From Evansella sp. LMS18 (GTDB lineage Bacteria > Bacillota > Bacilli > Bacillales > Salisediminibacteriaceae): DNA of 64,000 bases. The DNA is taken from contig NZ_CP093301.1 of the NCBI RefSeq assembly GCF_024362785.1, positions 1,612,001 through 1,676,000 on the forward strand. Reading direction: 5' to 3'. A program made the translations under genes and the position numbers. The notes under the pieces are model-generated. The model did no database searches. It had not been told where the DNA came from and saw only the letters and a program-made list of their open reading frames with translations. Below, in pieces: positions 18,859-27,388 of the stretch (position 1 is its first letter; the number at the start of each line of letters is the position of its first letter).

Positions 18859-18921
18859 ACGTAAGCGATAACTCGAAATCGCTCCTCCTTCCAGGAATTT
18901 TAATATTTTTCTTTCAGAAAG

Positions 18922-18975
18922 AAAAAGCGCTCAGCGATCGGCCGCATAAAAATTATGCGGCCGATCGCTGAACGC
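18922..18975 (-). terminator. Strong intrinsic terminator in the epsC leader
   Basis: A perfect 19-bp inverted repeat (18931-18949 with 18953-18971, loop AAA), extended by a GCG/CGC pair beyond one mismatch. On the minus strand it is followed by UUUUUCUUUC. It lies about 35 nt before the epsC ribosome binding site, so epsC and all genes below it should need read-through. This fits a processive antitermination design. Confidence 0.8.
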
Positions 18976-19229
18976 CTTCCTAAAAAACTAATGAATAAGT
19001 CATGATGCTTTTTTATTAAGGTTTAGATAGGTGAGCGTGCGGGTATACATTAAAACTCTTAAAAGATAACGTGAATAAAAAATGCTAAATTGGTTGTCTT
19101 ATTGCATATTTACAATAAAATTAGCAATACATCACAAAAGTTTGTTAAAAAACGATAAATTAATTAACAACAAAAAGCCAAACTATTGTAGTTTTTATAC
19201 TTCATGTTATAATATTTTTAGAAGAAAAC

Positions 19230-19420
19230 AATTAAAGTAATAGGACTTAACCTACACTTCTGTTGTTTTAAAAACAGGCATTTAACCTGACCTCACACCG
19301 CACCATTGGCAACTGTTGCGCCTAAGGAGCTTCTCTGAAATTCCCACAGCACGGCCGAGTACCTCCATTGTTAACGGTGAGGAGGCATTACCGAAATACC
19401 TGAACTTCAAGGCATAATAA
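19230..19420 (-). ncRNA. Probable EAR/epsC structured RNA leader
   Basis: This gene-free stretch between ywqE and epsC is GC-richer than its surroundings and full of complementary segments on the minus strand. CCTCAC (near 19375) can pair with GTGAGG (near 19290), enclosing smaller hairpins such as GCAA-TTGC around 19315. In B. subtilis the EAR (epsC) RNA lies between epsB and epsC and allows polymerase to pass downstream terminators. Here the element occupies the same place and is followed by a strong terminator. I could not align it to the EAR consensus from memory, so the class is inferred from position and arrangement. Confidence 0.5.
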
Positions 19421-19436
19421 TACTTTGGTTTTTTGA

Positions 19437-19483
19437 ATAAAAAAGGGATAACAGCCACAAACCAAACACATAGCGTATCCCTT
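19437..19483 (-). terminator. Terminator-like hairpin after ywqE
   Basis: On the minus strand AAGGGATA pairs with TATCCCTT across a loop of about 25 nt, followed by six U residues. The large loop weakens it. It would partly end the tkmA-ptkA-ywqE transcript ahead of the structured leader. Confidence 0.5.
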
Positions 19484-19519
19484 ACTATTTAGAATTTTTT
19501 TAAACACGGACATAATCAA

Positions 19520-20287
19520 CTAAAAGAGGCCGAATATCCTTTTGCGTCGTTTAACCGGCATCGGTTGTTCGAGCATCACATGTTTATTTTCAAGGACCAG
19601 TTGTGCATTTTCCTTATAAAAATAAACCAAGTCTTCCCCAAACTCTTGTTGTAGATAGTCATAAGCTGCGGTCATGTGAAAGCTACGGTTTGTCGTATTA
19701 TGAGCATCTGATGCGATAAAATGTGCTAAGTTTGCTTCAATCAATTCCTCTGAAAAGCCTTTAATCTTTTTACCGAATTTCCCCGCAATACTACCTGCAG
19801 TAAGCTGAGTCAGCGTGCCGTTTTTAACGAATTCATACAGTTTTTCCGGTTTGCCGATTAATTCCTGGTTTCTTTCCGGATGGACAATGACCGGCATTAA
19901 TCCTTCCAGCTGTAGTTTGTAGATCATATCTTTCGTATATCTCGGCACATAACCTGAGGGCAGTTCAATAAATATGTACTTACTGTCTGCTAATGTCTGG
20001 ATAATCCCTTTTTTATAATCCTCAATAACTTCTCCGTATATCCTGACTTCCTGTCCCGGAAAAACCTTTAAATCTATATTTCTTTCATTTAAAAATCTGT
20101 TAACTTTTTCTGTCTTCTGAATTATAGTTTGTTTCTCATTTTCATAGCTTCCATTATTATGATGAGGAGTAGCTATGATAGTAGTGATCCCTTCCTCCAC
20201 AGCTTTTTCAGCCATCAGAAGTGTGTCTTCAAAAGACTGGGAGCCGTCATCCAGATTCGGTAGTATATGGCAGTGCAAGTCAATCAT
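19520..20287 (-). CDS. ywqE: PHP-family tyrosine-protein phosphatase (YwqE/CpsB type)
   Basis: Manganese-dependent phosphatase of 255 residues that removes phosphate from the tyrosine cluster of the PtkA-type kinase. The PHP-domain metal ligands are visible in order: IDLHCHILPNLDDG at the start, IIATPHHNNG, FPGQEVRIYG, VIVHPERN and IASDAHN. It is the third gene of the regulatory trio tkmA-ptkA-ywqE at the head of the exopolysaccharide operon and acts in the cytoplasm. ATG at 20287 follows AAAGGAGCC. Length and motifs are normal. Confidence 0.92.
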   Translation of the reverse strand: MIDLHCHILPNLDDGSQSFEDTLLMAEKAVEEGITTIIATPHHNNGSYENEKQTIIQKTEKVNRFLNERNIDLKVFPGQEVRIYGEVIEDYKKGIIQTLADSKYIFIELPSGYVPRYTKDMIYKLQLEGLMPVIVHPERNQELIGKPEKLYEFVKNGTLTQLTAGSIAGKFGKKIKGFSEELIEANLAHFIASDAHNTTNRSFHMTAAYDYLQQEFGEDLVYFYKENAQLVLENKHVMLEQPMPVKRRKRIFGLF

Positions 20288-20377
20288 TGTTCAGGCTCCT
20301 TTCTTACATAACTAGGCATAATTATAGCACAATCTGCAATTTTCGCTACACTCTCAACCGTTTTTTCTGAATTTTCA

Positions 20378-21124
20378 TTACTTTTCGCTATAATAATAGT
20401 AGTAACTCGTATCCTTTATTTTCACATCATTTAACACAGCGCCTAATATATTCGCTTCAGCTTTTTTCAAAGCATCCACAGCATCTTTCACCGCTTCTTC
20501 ATCTGTTTTACCGCTTCTCACAACAAGTACGACACCATCGGCATATTTTGAAAGGATTAACGGATCAGCTACAGCTCTTACAGGAGGAGCGTCAAAAATA
20601 ATATAGTCGTACGCTTCCTTAAGTTCTCCTATAAGCTGTTTCATCGCCCGTGAACCTATTAACTCACTAGGGTTTGGCGGTATAGGGCCTGATGTGAGTA
20701 CATCTACATTCGGAATAGAAGTTTCATAAACGGCATCATCAAATTTCAACTGCCTCGTAATTACATTTGTCAGCCCTGAAGAGTTCGGGAGCTGGAAGGT
20801 AAAATGAACAGTAGGTTTCCTCATATCTGTATCGATTACCAGCACACTCTTACCTTGCTGTCCCAGCACAGTTGCCAGATTAGCAGTCGTAGTTGACTTC
20901 CCTTCACCTGGCGTACTGGAGGTGACCATTAAAGTCTTTACTATGTTATCAACGGAAGCAAATTCTATGTTCGTTCGGATTGTCCTGTATTGTTCAGACA
21001 CCGGTGATTTCGGGTCATAATAAGCGATAAGACTTCTCTGTTTATCGGAAATTTGTGTGTTATCTTTCTTTTTACGCGCCAAACTTCTCACTTCCATTCT
21101 TGTTTCTTCTGTTATGGGAAACAT
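20378..21124 (-). CDS. ptkA: Bacterial tyrosine kinase (CpsD/PtkA type)
   Basis: Cytoplasmic BY-kinase of up to 248 residues. It has Walker A STPGEGKST, Walker A-prime VLVIDTDMRKP, a Walker B-like YIIFDAPPV and a C-terminal tyrosine cluster (SYYYYYSEK). It starts with the conserved SEQYRTIRTNIEFASVD block. It needs the membrane activator TkmA, encoded upstream and overlapping, and is reversed by YwqE. The start is uncertain: ATG 21124, ATG 21097 and TTG 21082 are all in frame. Homologues begin close to the ARKK residues, so the shortest form is plausible and would reduce the overlap with tkmA. It controls chain length and export of the exopolysaccharide. Confidence 0.92.
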   Translation of the reverse strand: MFPITEETRMEVRSLARKKKDNTQISDKQRSLIAYYDPKSPVSEQYRTIRTNIEFASVDNIVKTLMVTSSTPGEGKSTTTANLATVLGQQGKSVLVIDTDMRKPTVHFTFQLPNSSGLTNVITRQLKFDDAVYETSIPNVDVLTSGPIPPNPSELIGSRAMKQLIGELKEAYDYIIFDAPPVRAVADPLILSKYADGVVLVVRSGKTDEEAVKDAVDALKKAEANILGAVLNDVKIKDTSYYYYYSEK

Positions 21125-21818
21125 TTTTCACTTCTGTATTCGATGTATCCATCGTAGCAATCATCCCTAATACAGGTATACCAAGCTTCTTTTCAATATC
21201 ATCTTCTGTTTTCACCGTGTTATCCAGGAACTCAAGCAGGAATGCGAGTCCAACAGCACCCATCAAACCAACCACAAAAGCAATAGCCATATTAAGCGTA
21301 GGGTTTGGGCTTACTGGTGAAGGGTTTTCTCCTAGTTCAGCCGAAGAAAGGATAGATACGTTGTCAACATTCATAATATCTACTATGTCTCTCTGGAATA
21401 CCATAGCAATCGTGTTCGCAATGTTTACTGCCATTGCCGGATCTGTGTCCTCCACACTAATTGATACTACCTGAGAATCTCCCTGGCTTCCGACATTAAT
21501 TTGATCTCTTAGCTCACCTACTGACCGAGCAATCTGAAGTTCGTCAATTACAGGTTCAAGTATTCGAGGAGAAGTGATAATAACGTTATAAGTATTAATG
21601 AGTTCTAAGTTTGTACGTACGTCCGTTTGCGTATATATCTGTCCTTCCTCTACCGATTGGTTGACTAAAAGCTGCGTCGAAGACTGGTATGTTGGGGTAA
21701 GCATGAAATAAGATACAATAGCGCTGATTGCCACAGCAGCTCCTGCAATAGATATAATTAAAGCTACTCTTTTCTTCAATGTGTCAAATATCTCTCTTAA
21801 ACTTATAGTTTCTTCCAT
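21072..21818 (-). CDS. tkmA: Wzz/TkmA-type chain-length and kinase-activator membrane protein
   Basis: The protein has about 248 residues, two membrane segments (roughly 20-42 and 175-195 from the chosen start) and an extracellular Wzz domain between them. It opens with ETISLREIFDTLKKR, typical of YveK/YwqC proteins. The second membrane segment is preceded by the Pro-rich SPVSPNP of Wzz proteins. It anchors and activates the PtkA kinase and influences polymer length. The ATG at 21818 follows CAGGAGGAAAAA, an ideal site; a longer frame upstream has none. It is the first gene of the exopolysaccharide operon. Confidence 0.9.
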   Translation of the reverse strand: MEETISLREIFDTLKKRVALIISIAGAAVAISAIVSYFMLTPTYQSSTQLLVNQSVEEGQIYTQTDVRTNLELINTYNVIITSPRILEPVIDELQIARSVGELRDQINVGSQGDSQVVSISVEDTDPAMAVNIANTIAMVFQRDIVDIMNVDNVSILSSAELGENPSPVSPNPTLNMAIAFVVGLMGAVGLAFLLEFLDNTVKTEDDIEKKLGIPVLGMIATMDTSNTEVKNVSHNRRNKNGSEKFGA

Positions 21819-21863
21819 TTTTTCCTCCTGTCGACACCATGTCGTTCCGTATTCAATACTCAT

Positions 21864-21892
21864 ATGCTATCCGATTTTACTAAACTTGTAAA
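21864..21892 (-). promoter_or_regulatory. Sigma-A-type promoter of the exopolysaccharide operon
   Basis: TTTACA (-35), a 17-bp spacer and TAGCAT (-10) lie 46 bp before the tkmA start, on the minus strand. No other promoter as good is visible upstream of the operon. Confidence 0.6.
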
Positions 21893-21934
21893 TAAGCTTG
21901 AGGGAATTTGGAAAATTTTCTGCAAAAAATGGGA

Positions 21935-21963
21935 TTGTCAGCCCCGTTATTTACGACTATACT
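21935..21963 (+). promoter_or_regulatory. Sigma-A-type promoter of the LCP gene
   Basis: TTGTCA, a 17-bp spacer and TATACT, 40 bp before the LCP start codon. It is divergent from the exopolysaccharide promoter; the two lie within 45 bp of each other. Confidence 0.7.
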
Positions 21964-22003
21964 AAAAATTGTAATTATTAATTTTATTAGGGGAAATGAA
22001 AAC

Positions 22004-22933
22004 ATGAAAAAAGCGTTATTAATCATTGGAGCCCTGCTCCTCACTGTTGTGTTGGCGATTGGCGGCTATGGTTACTATTTATATAGCAGTGTACAGAGCA
22101 CGGTGGACCAGATGCACCAGCCTATTGAACGGGAAAAGTCAGAACGCCGGGATCTTGAAGTGAATATGGAAGATAGGGAACCATTATCTTTTCTTCTGTT
22201 AGGTGTTGATGCTCGAGCAGCTGACAGCGGCCGTTCTGACACTTTGATGGTTGTTACTGTTAATCCAGAGGATCAGTCGATGAAAATGGTAAGTATCCCT
22301 CGTGATACTTATACAGAAATGGTAGGACGTGGGCACCAGGACAAAATCAACCACGCATATGCCTTTGGCGGCCCGGAAATGGCAATGGCTTCAGTAGAGA
22401 ATTTCTTAGACGTTCCAATTGATTATTTTGTAACTGTCAATATGGAAGGCTTTAAAGATATTGTTGATGCATTAGGCGGAGTTACTGTAGATAATGATTT
22501 TGCTTTTTCTTCTGGCGGTCACGACTTTAATGAAGGTGAAATCTTCTTGGAAGGTGATGAAGCACTCGCCTTCTCTCGCATGCGATATGAAGACCCTAGA
22601 GGGGACTTAGGCCGGAATGATCGTCAGCGCCAGATTGTTGATGCAATGATTCAGGAAGGTGCCCAGCTTTCCAGTGTTACTAAAGCTGGCTCAATTTTAG
22701 ACGCATTAGGTAATAACCTTACTACCAATATGACTTTCGATGATATGATGAAAATCCAGGAAAACTACCGGGATGCACGCCACAACTCAGAAACACTTGA
22801 GATAACCGGCTCCGGTGGCCGTATCGACGGCATCTGGTACTATTTCGTAGAAGAAGATGAAAGACTCCGTGTATCAAACACGTTACGTGATCATCTCGGA
22901 ATCGATAACAACGAAGTAGTCTCTGCTGATTAA
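22004..22933 (+). CDS. LytR-CpsA-Psr (LCP) family glycopolymer ligase
   Basis: Membrane-anchored enzyme of 309 residues that attaches undecaprenyl-linked glycopolymers (teichoic acid or capsular polysaccharide) to peptidoglycan. After an N-terminal signal anchor (residues 4-26) come the LCP motifs FLLLGVDAR, RSDTLMVVTVNP, SIPRDTY, KINHAYAFGG and DLGRNDRQRQIV, with the conserved Arg and Asp residues that bind the polyprenyl pyrophosphate. The ATG at 22004 follows TAGGGGAAATG. Its divergent position next to the exopolysaccharide operon suggests that it anchors that polymer. A second copy lies 2.7 kb downstream. Confidence 0.92.
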   Translation: MKKALLIIGALLLTVVLAIGGYGYYLYSSVQSTVDQMHQPIEREKSERRDLEVNMEDREPLSFLLLGVDARAADSGRSDTLMVVTVNPEDQSMKMVSIPRDTYTEMVGRGHQDKINHAYAFGGPEMAMASVENFLDVPIDYFVTVNMEGFKDIVDALGGVTVDNDFAFSSGGHDFNEGEIFLEGDEALAFSRMRYEDPRGDLGRNDRQRQIVDAMIQEGAQLSSVTKAGSILDALGNNLTTNMTFDDMMKIQENYRDARHNSETLEITGSGGRIDGIWYYFVEEDERLRVSNTLRDHLGIDNNEVVSAD

Positions 22934-22988
22934 ACAAACGTTTGTTTAAATTATCCCCTGCTCTTATGGAGCAGGGGGTTTTTGTTTC
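22930..22988 (+). terminator. Palindrome and intrinsic terminator after LCP gene
   Basis: A perfect 20-bp palindrome (TTAAACAAACGTTTGTTTAA, 22930-22949) covers the stop codon. It is followed by a terminator with a 9-bp stem (CCCCTGCTC/GAGCAGGGG) and a U-tract. Confidence 0.85.
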
Positions 22989-23268
22989 TATGCTGAATCC
23001 CACGTCCCGAAGGGCCGCTCATCAGTCTCATATTTATAACATCTCACCCACTAGTCATTTCACAGTTAATTGTTTTTTCATAAGCCACACACCTTTATTT
23101 TCCAAAGACATCCTTCCCCTATTTTCTACTTACACTACTAAAGTTTTCCAACAATTTATGAAATTATATGGTATTATGTCGATATAAACTGGAAATGAAC
23201 CGAAGCAATTATATTATTAATCTATTTCTACACGATCGGACGGTCATTTAGCGGGAAAGGAGTAAATG

Positions 23269-25374
23269 ATGAACAGAAAGAAACTATATCTTTATTTGAG
23301 CAGTGCTGTTGTTGTTTTGTTTATGAGTTTCTTCACCTGGAACATTGTTCAGTCTGACAGCCTGGATGAACAATTGGAAGCAGCACAGGATTTTTATAAT
23401 AACGGGGAGTTTGAGGAAGCAATTAATGCTTTCCGCGGGATCCTGGACGCCGATCGGGAACACCACAGGGCACGGCTTGGTTTAACTGACTCCTATATGG
23501 CTGTGAATCGCTGGGAGGACGCCGAGAAAACCCTGCTCAGAGGCGTTGAGCTTAGCCCTCATGCCGTTGACTATTATTCAAACCTTGCTGAAATATATAT
23601 AGACCAAAAAGAAATAAAAAAGGCAGTCCATATCCTGGACTCATACAACCCCGCTGACGGAGGAGCTGCAAAACTGGAGCGTTTTTACCAGGCACTGGAG
23701 ATCAACCTTCAAATTTTTGCCGAGCGCAAGGTAGTTCAGCAAGGATACGACCGAACGCTGCAGCTCGTATGGATGGAAGGTGATAATGTCATCACCTCTG
23801 TAGAGGCGGAATGGGACGTAGAGGATGAGCTCGGTAACATCGAACTGGCTGAAAATCCGGAAGAAGCTGTTTTCTCCGCATCGGAGGATCTGGGAACAGT
23901 GATGGTTGAAGCCTCTGTAGGATCCATTACTGCTCAACTGGAGATTTCTATCCTCGAACAGGTACTGGAAGAAGTAATCCTGGAGCCTGAAATTGACGAA
24001 GCACTTGCTGTCGGGGAAGTTGTTGAACTCTCCGCTGAAGCTTTAGATGCTGCAGGCGAAGAAATGGACGCAGAACTTGAGTGGCAACTGAAAAAAGGCA
24101 TCGGAACATTATCTGAGGATAAAGGGTATACAAATATCTTTACAGCTGAAGAAGAAGGTCTGGAAACGTTGCTCATCAGCTTTGAAGACTTCGAAACAGC
24201 ATTTAATATCTCTATCGGAGACGAACGAAGAAGTCTGGAATATGAAATTACCGGAGAAGGAAGCTTATCCATCTCCCCGGACGAAGACTCCTTCCTGCTC
24301 GGCGAAACAGTAACAATCGAAGCTGTACCAGAGCCTGGCTGGACATTTGTAGAATGGACAGGTGACGCAGAAGGTTCTGAAAACCCTCTGGAATTAGTGA
24401 TGGACGACCATAAAACCATTGGAGCAGTGTTTGAAGAGACCTCTTCCTTTGAACTTAGCCTAGATGTAGTTGGTGAAGGGGTAATAATCTCGTACCCTGC
24501 TGAGACAAGCTTCGATTATATGGATCCAGTCACTCTGACAGCTCAACCAGCTGACGGCTGGGAATTTGTCCGCTGGGAAGGAGACCTATCAGCAACAACT
24601 GCAACTGTAAACTTCGATATGGACAGAAGTAAATCAGTTACTGCAGTGTTTGCACAGATAGGCGCGGCAAACGAGGAAAATTATCCGGACACGAATACTG
24701 AAGATAGCGGGGACAACAACTCCTCTTCCTCTGGGTATGACGACTCGTCGTCCGGCGGCTCTTCAGGGTCATCGTCTTCCGGTTCATCCTCTGACTCTAA
24801 CCGTTCGGGAGGTTCCAGCAGTTCAGGAAGTTCAGGGTCAGGAAGTTCTGGCGGAACAAACAGTTCTGGTAGTTCCGGTAGTTCGGGTAGCTCTGGTGGA
24901 TCATCAGGTGGTTCGGGCGGTTCAAGTGGCGGATCTGGCGGATCCAATAATACCGGAAGTTCCAGCGGTAGCTCAGGAGGGACAAGTGGATCGAGCGGTT
25001 CGAGTAATTCCGGTAGCTCAGGAAACAATAACTCTGGAAACAGCGGTTCGGGAAGTTCTGGTGGATCTTCAGGTAGCTCCGGAGGTTCAAGTGGCGGATC
25101 TGGTGGCTCCGGATCCAATAACTCTGGCAGCTCAGGAGGATCGGGCAATTCCGGCGGCTCCAGTGGGGGAAACGACTCCGGAGGATCTAGTGGCTCTGGT
25201 GGATCTAGTGGTTCCGGAAGTTCTGGCGATTCCAATAACTCCGGTGGTTCCAACAACTCCGGGGGGTCTGGAGGTTCAGGCTCTGACAACTCAGGTTCGG
25301 GGAACTCAGACGGTAATTCCGGCGGCTCCAATAATTCACAGCCAGAACCAGAGCCGGAATACGAAGATGATTAA
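23269..25374 (+). CDS. Membrane-anchored TPR/InlB-B-repeat surface protein with long Ser-Gly tail
   Basis: The protein has about 701 residues. Order of parts: signal anchor (about 5-27); two to three TPR units (about 33-135); a beta-rich, acidic Ig-like region (about 160-320); two bacterial InlB-B-type repeats (about 325-390 and 395-465) with the pattern GEGxxxIS...VTxxAxPxxGWxFVxWxGD...MDxxKxxxAVF; and a tail of about 210 residues made almost only of Ser, Gly and some Asn, ending in an acidic Glu-Pro stretch. No LPXTG is present. The second of two adjacent ATGs fits AAAGGAG best. It lies between two LCP ligase genes, so a wall-related or matrix role is plausible. Function is unknown. Confidence 0.8.
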   Translation: MNRKKLYLYLSSAVVVLFMSFFTWNIVQSDSLDEQLEAAQDFYNNGEFEEAINAFRGILDADREHHRARLGLTDSYMAVNRWEDAEKTLLRGVELSPHAVDYYSNLAEIYIDQKEIKKAVHILDSYNPADGGAAKLERFYQALEINLQIFAERKVVQQGYDRTLQLVWMEGDNVITSVEAEWDVEDELGNIELAENPEEAVFSASEDLGTVMVEASVGSITAQLEISILEQVLEEVILEPEIDEALAVGEVVELSAEALDAAGEEMDAELEWQLKKGIGTLSEDKGYTNIFTAEEEGLETLLISFEDFETAFNISIGDERRSLEYEITGEGSLSISPDEDSFLLGETVTIEAVPEPGWTFVEWTGDAEGSENPLELVMDDHKTIGAVFEETSSFELSLDVVGEGVIISYPAETSFDYMDPVTLTAQPADGWEFVRWEGDLSATTATVNFDMDRSKSVTAVFAQIGAANEENYPDTNTEDSGDNNSSSSGYDDSSSGGSSGSSSSGSSSDSNRSGGSSSSGSSGSGSSGGTNSSGSSGSSGSSGGSSGGSGGSSGGSGGSNNTGSSSGSSGGTSGSSGSSNSGSSGNNNSGNSGSGSSGGSSGSSGGSSGGSGGSGSNNSGSSGGSGNSGGSSGGNDSGGSSGSGGSSGSGSSGDSNNSGGSNNSGGSGGSGSDNSGSGNSDGNSGGSNNSQPEPEPEYEDD

Positions 25375-25433
25375 TTTAGGCTAGCAAAGGCAAAGTATAT
25401 TTTTATCACCCCACTGTCTCTGCACATAACTAG

Positions 25434-25476
25434 AAAAAGGTGCTAATACATTTGTATTAGTGCTTTTTCTTTTTTC
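25434..25476 (+). terminator. Intrinsic terminator after the Ser-Gly protein
   Basis: GGTGCTAATAC pairs with GTATTAGTGC around ATTT, followed by a U-rich run. Confidence 0.8.
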
Positions 25477-25615
25477 ACCGCTAATTTTTCAATAACTTTT
25501 CAGAAACATTTCTATTTTGTAAAATTCCACGGTAAGGAAGCGGGGATTTTGGGTAAAAAATAATAAACCATTCTTTATATACAAACACAAGTCAACCACA
25601 ATAGGAGCTATAAAT

Positions 25616-26638
25616 ATGAAAAAAGCACTTTTAATTATTGGAATCGTTCTGACCCTGTTTATCGGTGCTGCCGGCGGTTACGCCGTTTATCTATATAATA
25701 ACGCTGTAAGCACTGTGGACGAGGGCATGCACGCCCCAACCGAACGGGAGCATTCCGAGAAACGGGAAGAAGAAGTGAATATCGAAACGAGGGAGCCCCT
25801 GTCGTTTTTGCTGCTCGGCCTCGATGAAGATGATTTCAGCGGCAGATCTGACACCATCATGGTAGTGACTGTTAACCCGAATGACAATTCCATGAAGATG
25901 ACAAGCGTCCCCCGGGATACAAGGCTGGAAATCCCCGGCCGTGGCTCTGAGGATAAGGTCAACCATGCCCATGCATACGGTGGCCCGCAGTTGGTCATGG
26001 AAACCGTGGAGGATTTCCTCGATGTGCCAATCGACTATTACGTAGCCGTAAACATGAGTGGCTTCCGGGATATTGTTAATTCTGTCGGCGGAGTAACCGT
26101 GGAGAACACCCTCGCCTTTGAAAAGGATGGGCACGAGTACCCTGAAGGGGAAATTACAATGAACGGTGAAGAAGCACTCCAATATGTGCGGATGCGTAAG
26201 GAAGATCCGGACGGTGACCTTGGCAGGAACGCCCGGCAAAGGAAGGTTCTCGATGCGATTATTGACGAGGCGGCCAGCTTTTCATCTGTAACACGGGCCG
26301 AGCATATACTCCAGGCTCTCGGTGACAACATCAGGACAGACATGACCTTTGATGAGATGTGGGAAATATATGAGAAATACGGCGATGCCAGGCACAACAC
26401 AGAGTCAGTGGAGATTGATGGCAGTGGAACTTTAATTGATGAAGTCTGGTACTATCTCGTGGAAGACGAGGAACGGCAGCGTGTGTCCGAAGACCTCCGC
26501 ACCCATCTGGAACTTGGAGAAGACCATGACGTTACAGTGAGAGATGATAGTGCAGATGATGATGATGAAGTCCAGCAGGATGACGATCCAGTCAGAGATG
26601 ATGATGAAGTAGAAGAAGCAGCGGATTATGAGGAATAA
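25616..26638 (+). CDS. LytR-CpsA-Psr (LCP) family glycopolymer ligase, acidic C-terminus
   Basis: This 340-residue paralogue of the LCP protein at 22.0 kb has the same opening (MKKALLIIG), signal anchor and motifs: FLLLGLDEDD, RSDTIMVVTVNP, SVPRDTR, KVNHAHAYGG and DLGRNARQRKVL. It differs by an extra 40-residue C-terminal tail that is almost entirely Asp, Glu and Val. ATG follows an AGGAGC site. It has its own gap upstream and its own terminator, so it is probably a separate transcription unit. It presumably anchors a second glycopolymer or acts redundantly with the first copy. Confidence 0.9.
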   Translation: MKKALLIIGIVLTLFIGAAGGYAVYLYNNAVSTVDEGMHAPTEREHSEKREEEVNIETREPLSFLLLGLDEDDFSGRSDTIMVVTVNPNDNSMKMTSVPRDTRLEIPGRGSEDKVNHAHAYGGPQLVMETVEDFLDVPIDYYVAVNMSGFRDIVNSVGGVTVENTLAFEKDGHEYPEGEITMNGEEALQYVRMRKEDPDGDLGRNARQRKVLDAIIDEAASFSSVTRAEHILQALGDNIRTDMTFDEMWEIYEKYGDARHNTESVEIDGSGTLIDEVWYYLVEDEERQRVSEDLRTHLELGEDHDVTVRDDSADDDDEVQQDDDPVRDDDEVEEAADYEE

Positions 26639-26643
26639 CAAAC

Positions 26644-26679
26644 AAAATCGCTTGGTAATTAAATCAAGCGATTTTTTCT
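26644..26679 (+). terminator. Intrinsic terminator after second LCP gene
   Basis: AAAATCGCTTG pairs with CAAGCGATTTT, followed by a U-run. Confidence 0.85.
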
Positions 26680-26776
26680 TTGCTCTTAATAAAGGTAATT
26701 GGTTTTTTATGGTAAAATACATACAGATAAAGTTCAGTTAGATAAATTTTGATATAGAAAGAAAAAGGGGGACAAT

Positions 26777-27319
26777 ATGTATTTAATTAAGTTGTTCTGC
26801 ATCATTTTTGCATCAGTTTCTTTTTTAGTTGGGTGTTCCCAGGAGCAATCATTTGACGAATATTTTCATGAAGAAATGGAAAGACACGAAGATAGAGAGA
26901 AACGCCCATATTCACTCGTTTACCAAGATGTAAATGTCGTTCACGAAAACGATGCCATTGCAATATTTGAAGAAACGAATCCTAACGGTGAACAGATATT
27001 TATTGCATACTTCGAAAAAGAAAATGGAAAATGGCATTGGCGACAGTCAAGAGGGGCTGAATGGGAAGACTTTGTAAATTGGTCGCATATGCATAACCCT
27101 CCCTATATATACTCAGGAGCTACCATAGATGAGGCGATTGCGGAAATATATGCTGGAGACAAGAAAGCCGAGATAATAACCATCGAAGATAATAAAAGAT
27201 TTTGGTTTGCTATTAGCAATCAAGAAAATGTAGATGTAAAGTTTGTTATGGAAGATGGTTCTGAGGAATATATAGAAAAAATTGACTACGAATCCATTGA
27301 AAACGAATATGAATCTTGA
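26777..27319 (+). CDS. Predicted lipoprotein of unknown function
   Basis: The 180-residue protein has a short hydrophobic signal peptide and a lipobox (FLVGC, Cys20), so it is probably lipid-anchored outside the membrane. The mature part is acidic and rich in aromatic residues (KWHWRQSRGAEWEDF). I recognise no family. The ATG at 26777 has AAAGGGGGAC upstream. A strong bidirectional terminator follows, shared with the convergent TIR-like pair. It is a single-gene transcription unit between the LCP gene and that pair. Confidence 0.75.
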   Translation: MYLIKLFCIIFASVSFLVGCSQEQSFDEYFHEEMERHEDREKRPYSLVYQDVNVVHENDAIAIFEETNPNGEQIFIAYFEKENGKWHWRQSRGAEWEDFVNWSHMHNPPYIYSGATIDEAIAEIYAGDKKAEIITIEDNKRFWFAISNQENVDVKFVMEDGSEEYIEKIDYESIENEYES

Positions 27320-27346
27320 TTCAAATACTGTATAAACTGTCTGATG

Positions 27347-27388
27347 AAAAATGGAAAGGAGAAACGCTATCTCCTTTCCATTTTTTTA
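27347..27388. terminator. Bidirectional intrinsic terminator
   Basis: A 15-bp stem (27347-27361 with 27370-27384) has an A-run before and a T-run after it. It can end both the lipoprotein transcript and the convergent TIR-like transcript. Confidence 0.85.

Noticed and set aside
18922..18975. Long perfect palindrome as a transposon end or attachment site
   Set aside because: It has a 3-nt loop and a U-tract on the operon strand and sits before epsC, which fits an intrinsic terminator better; no recombinase is nearby.
24681..25331. Pro/Glu-rich frame antisense to the Ser-Gly tail
   Set aside because: It is the mirror of TCN-GGN codons on the other strand; the plus-strand gene has signal anchor, domains and a ribosome binding site.
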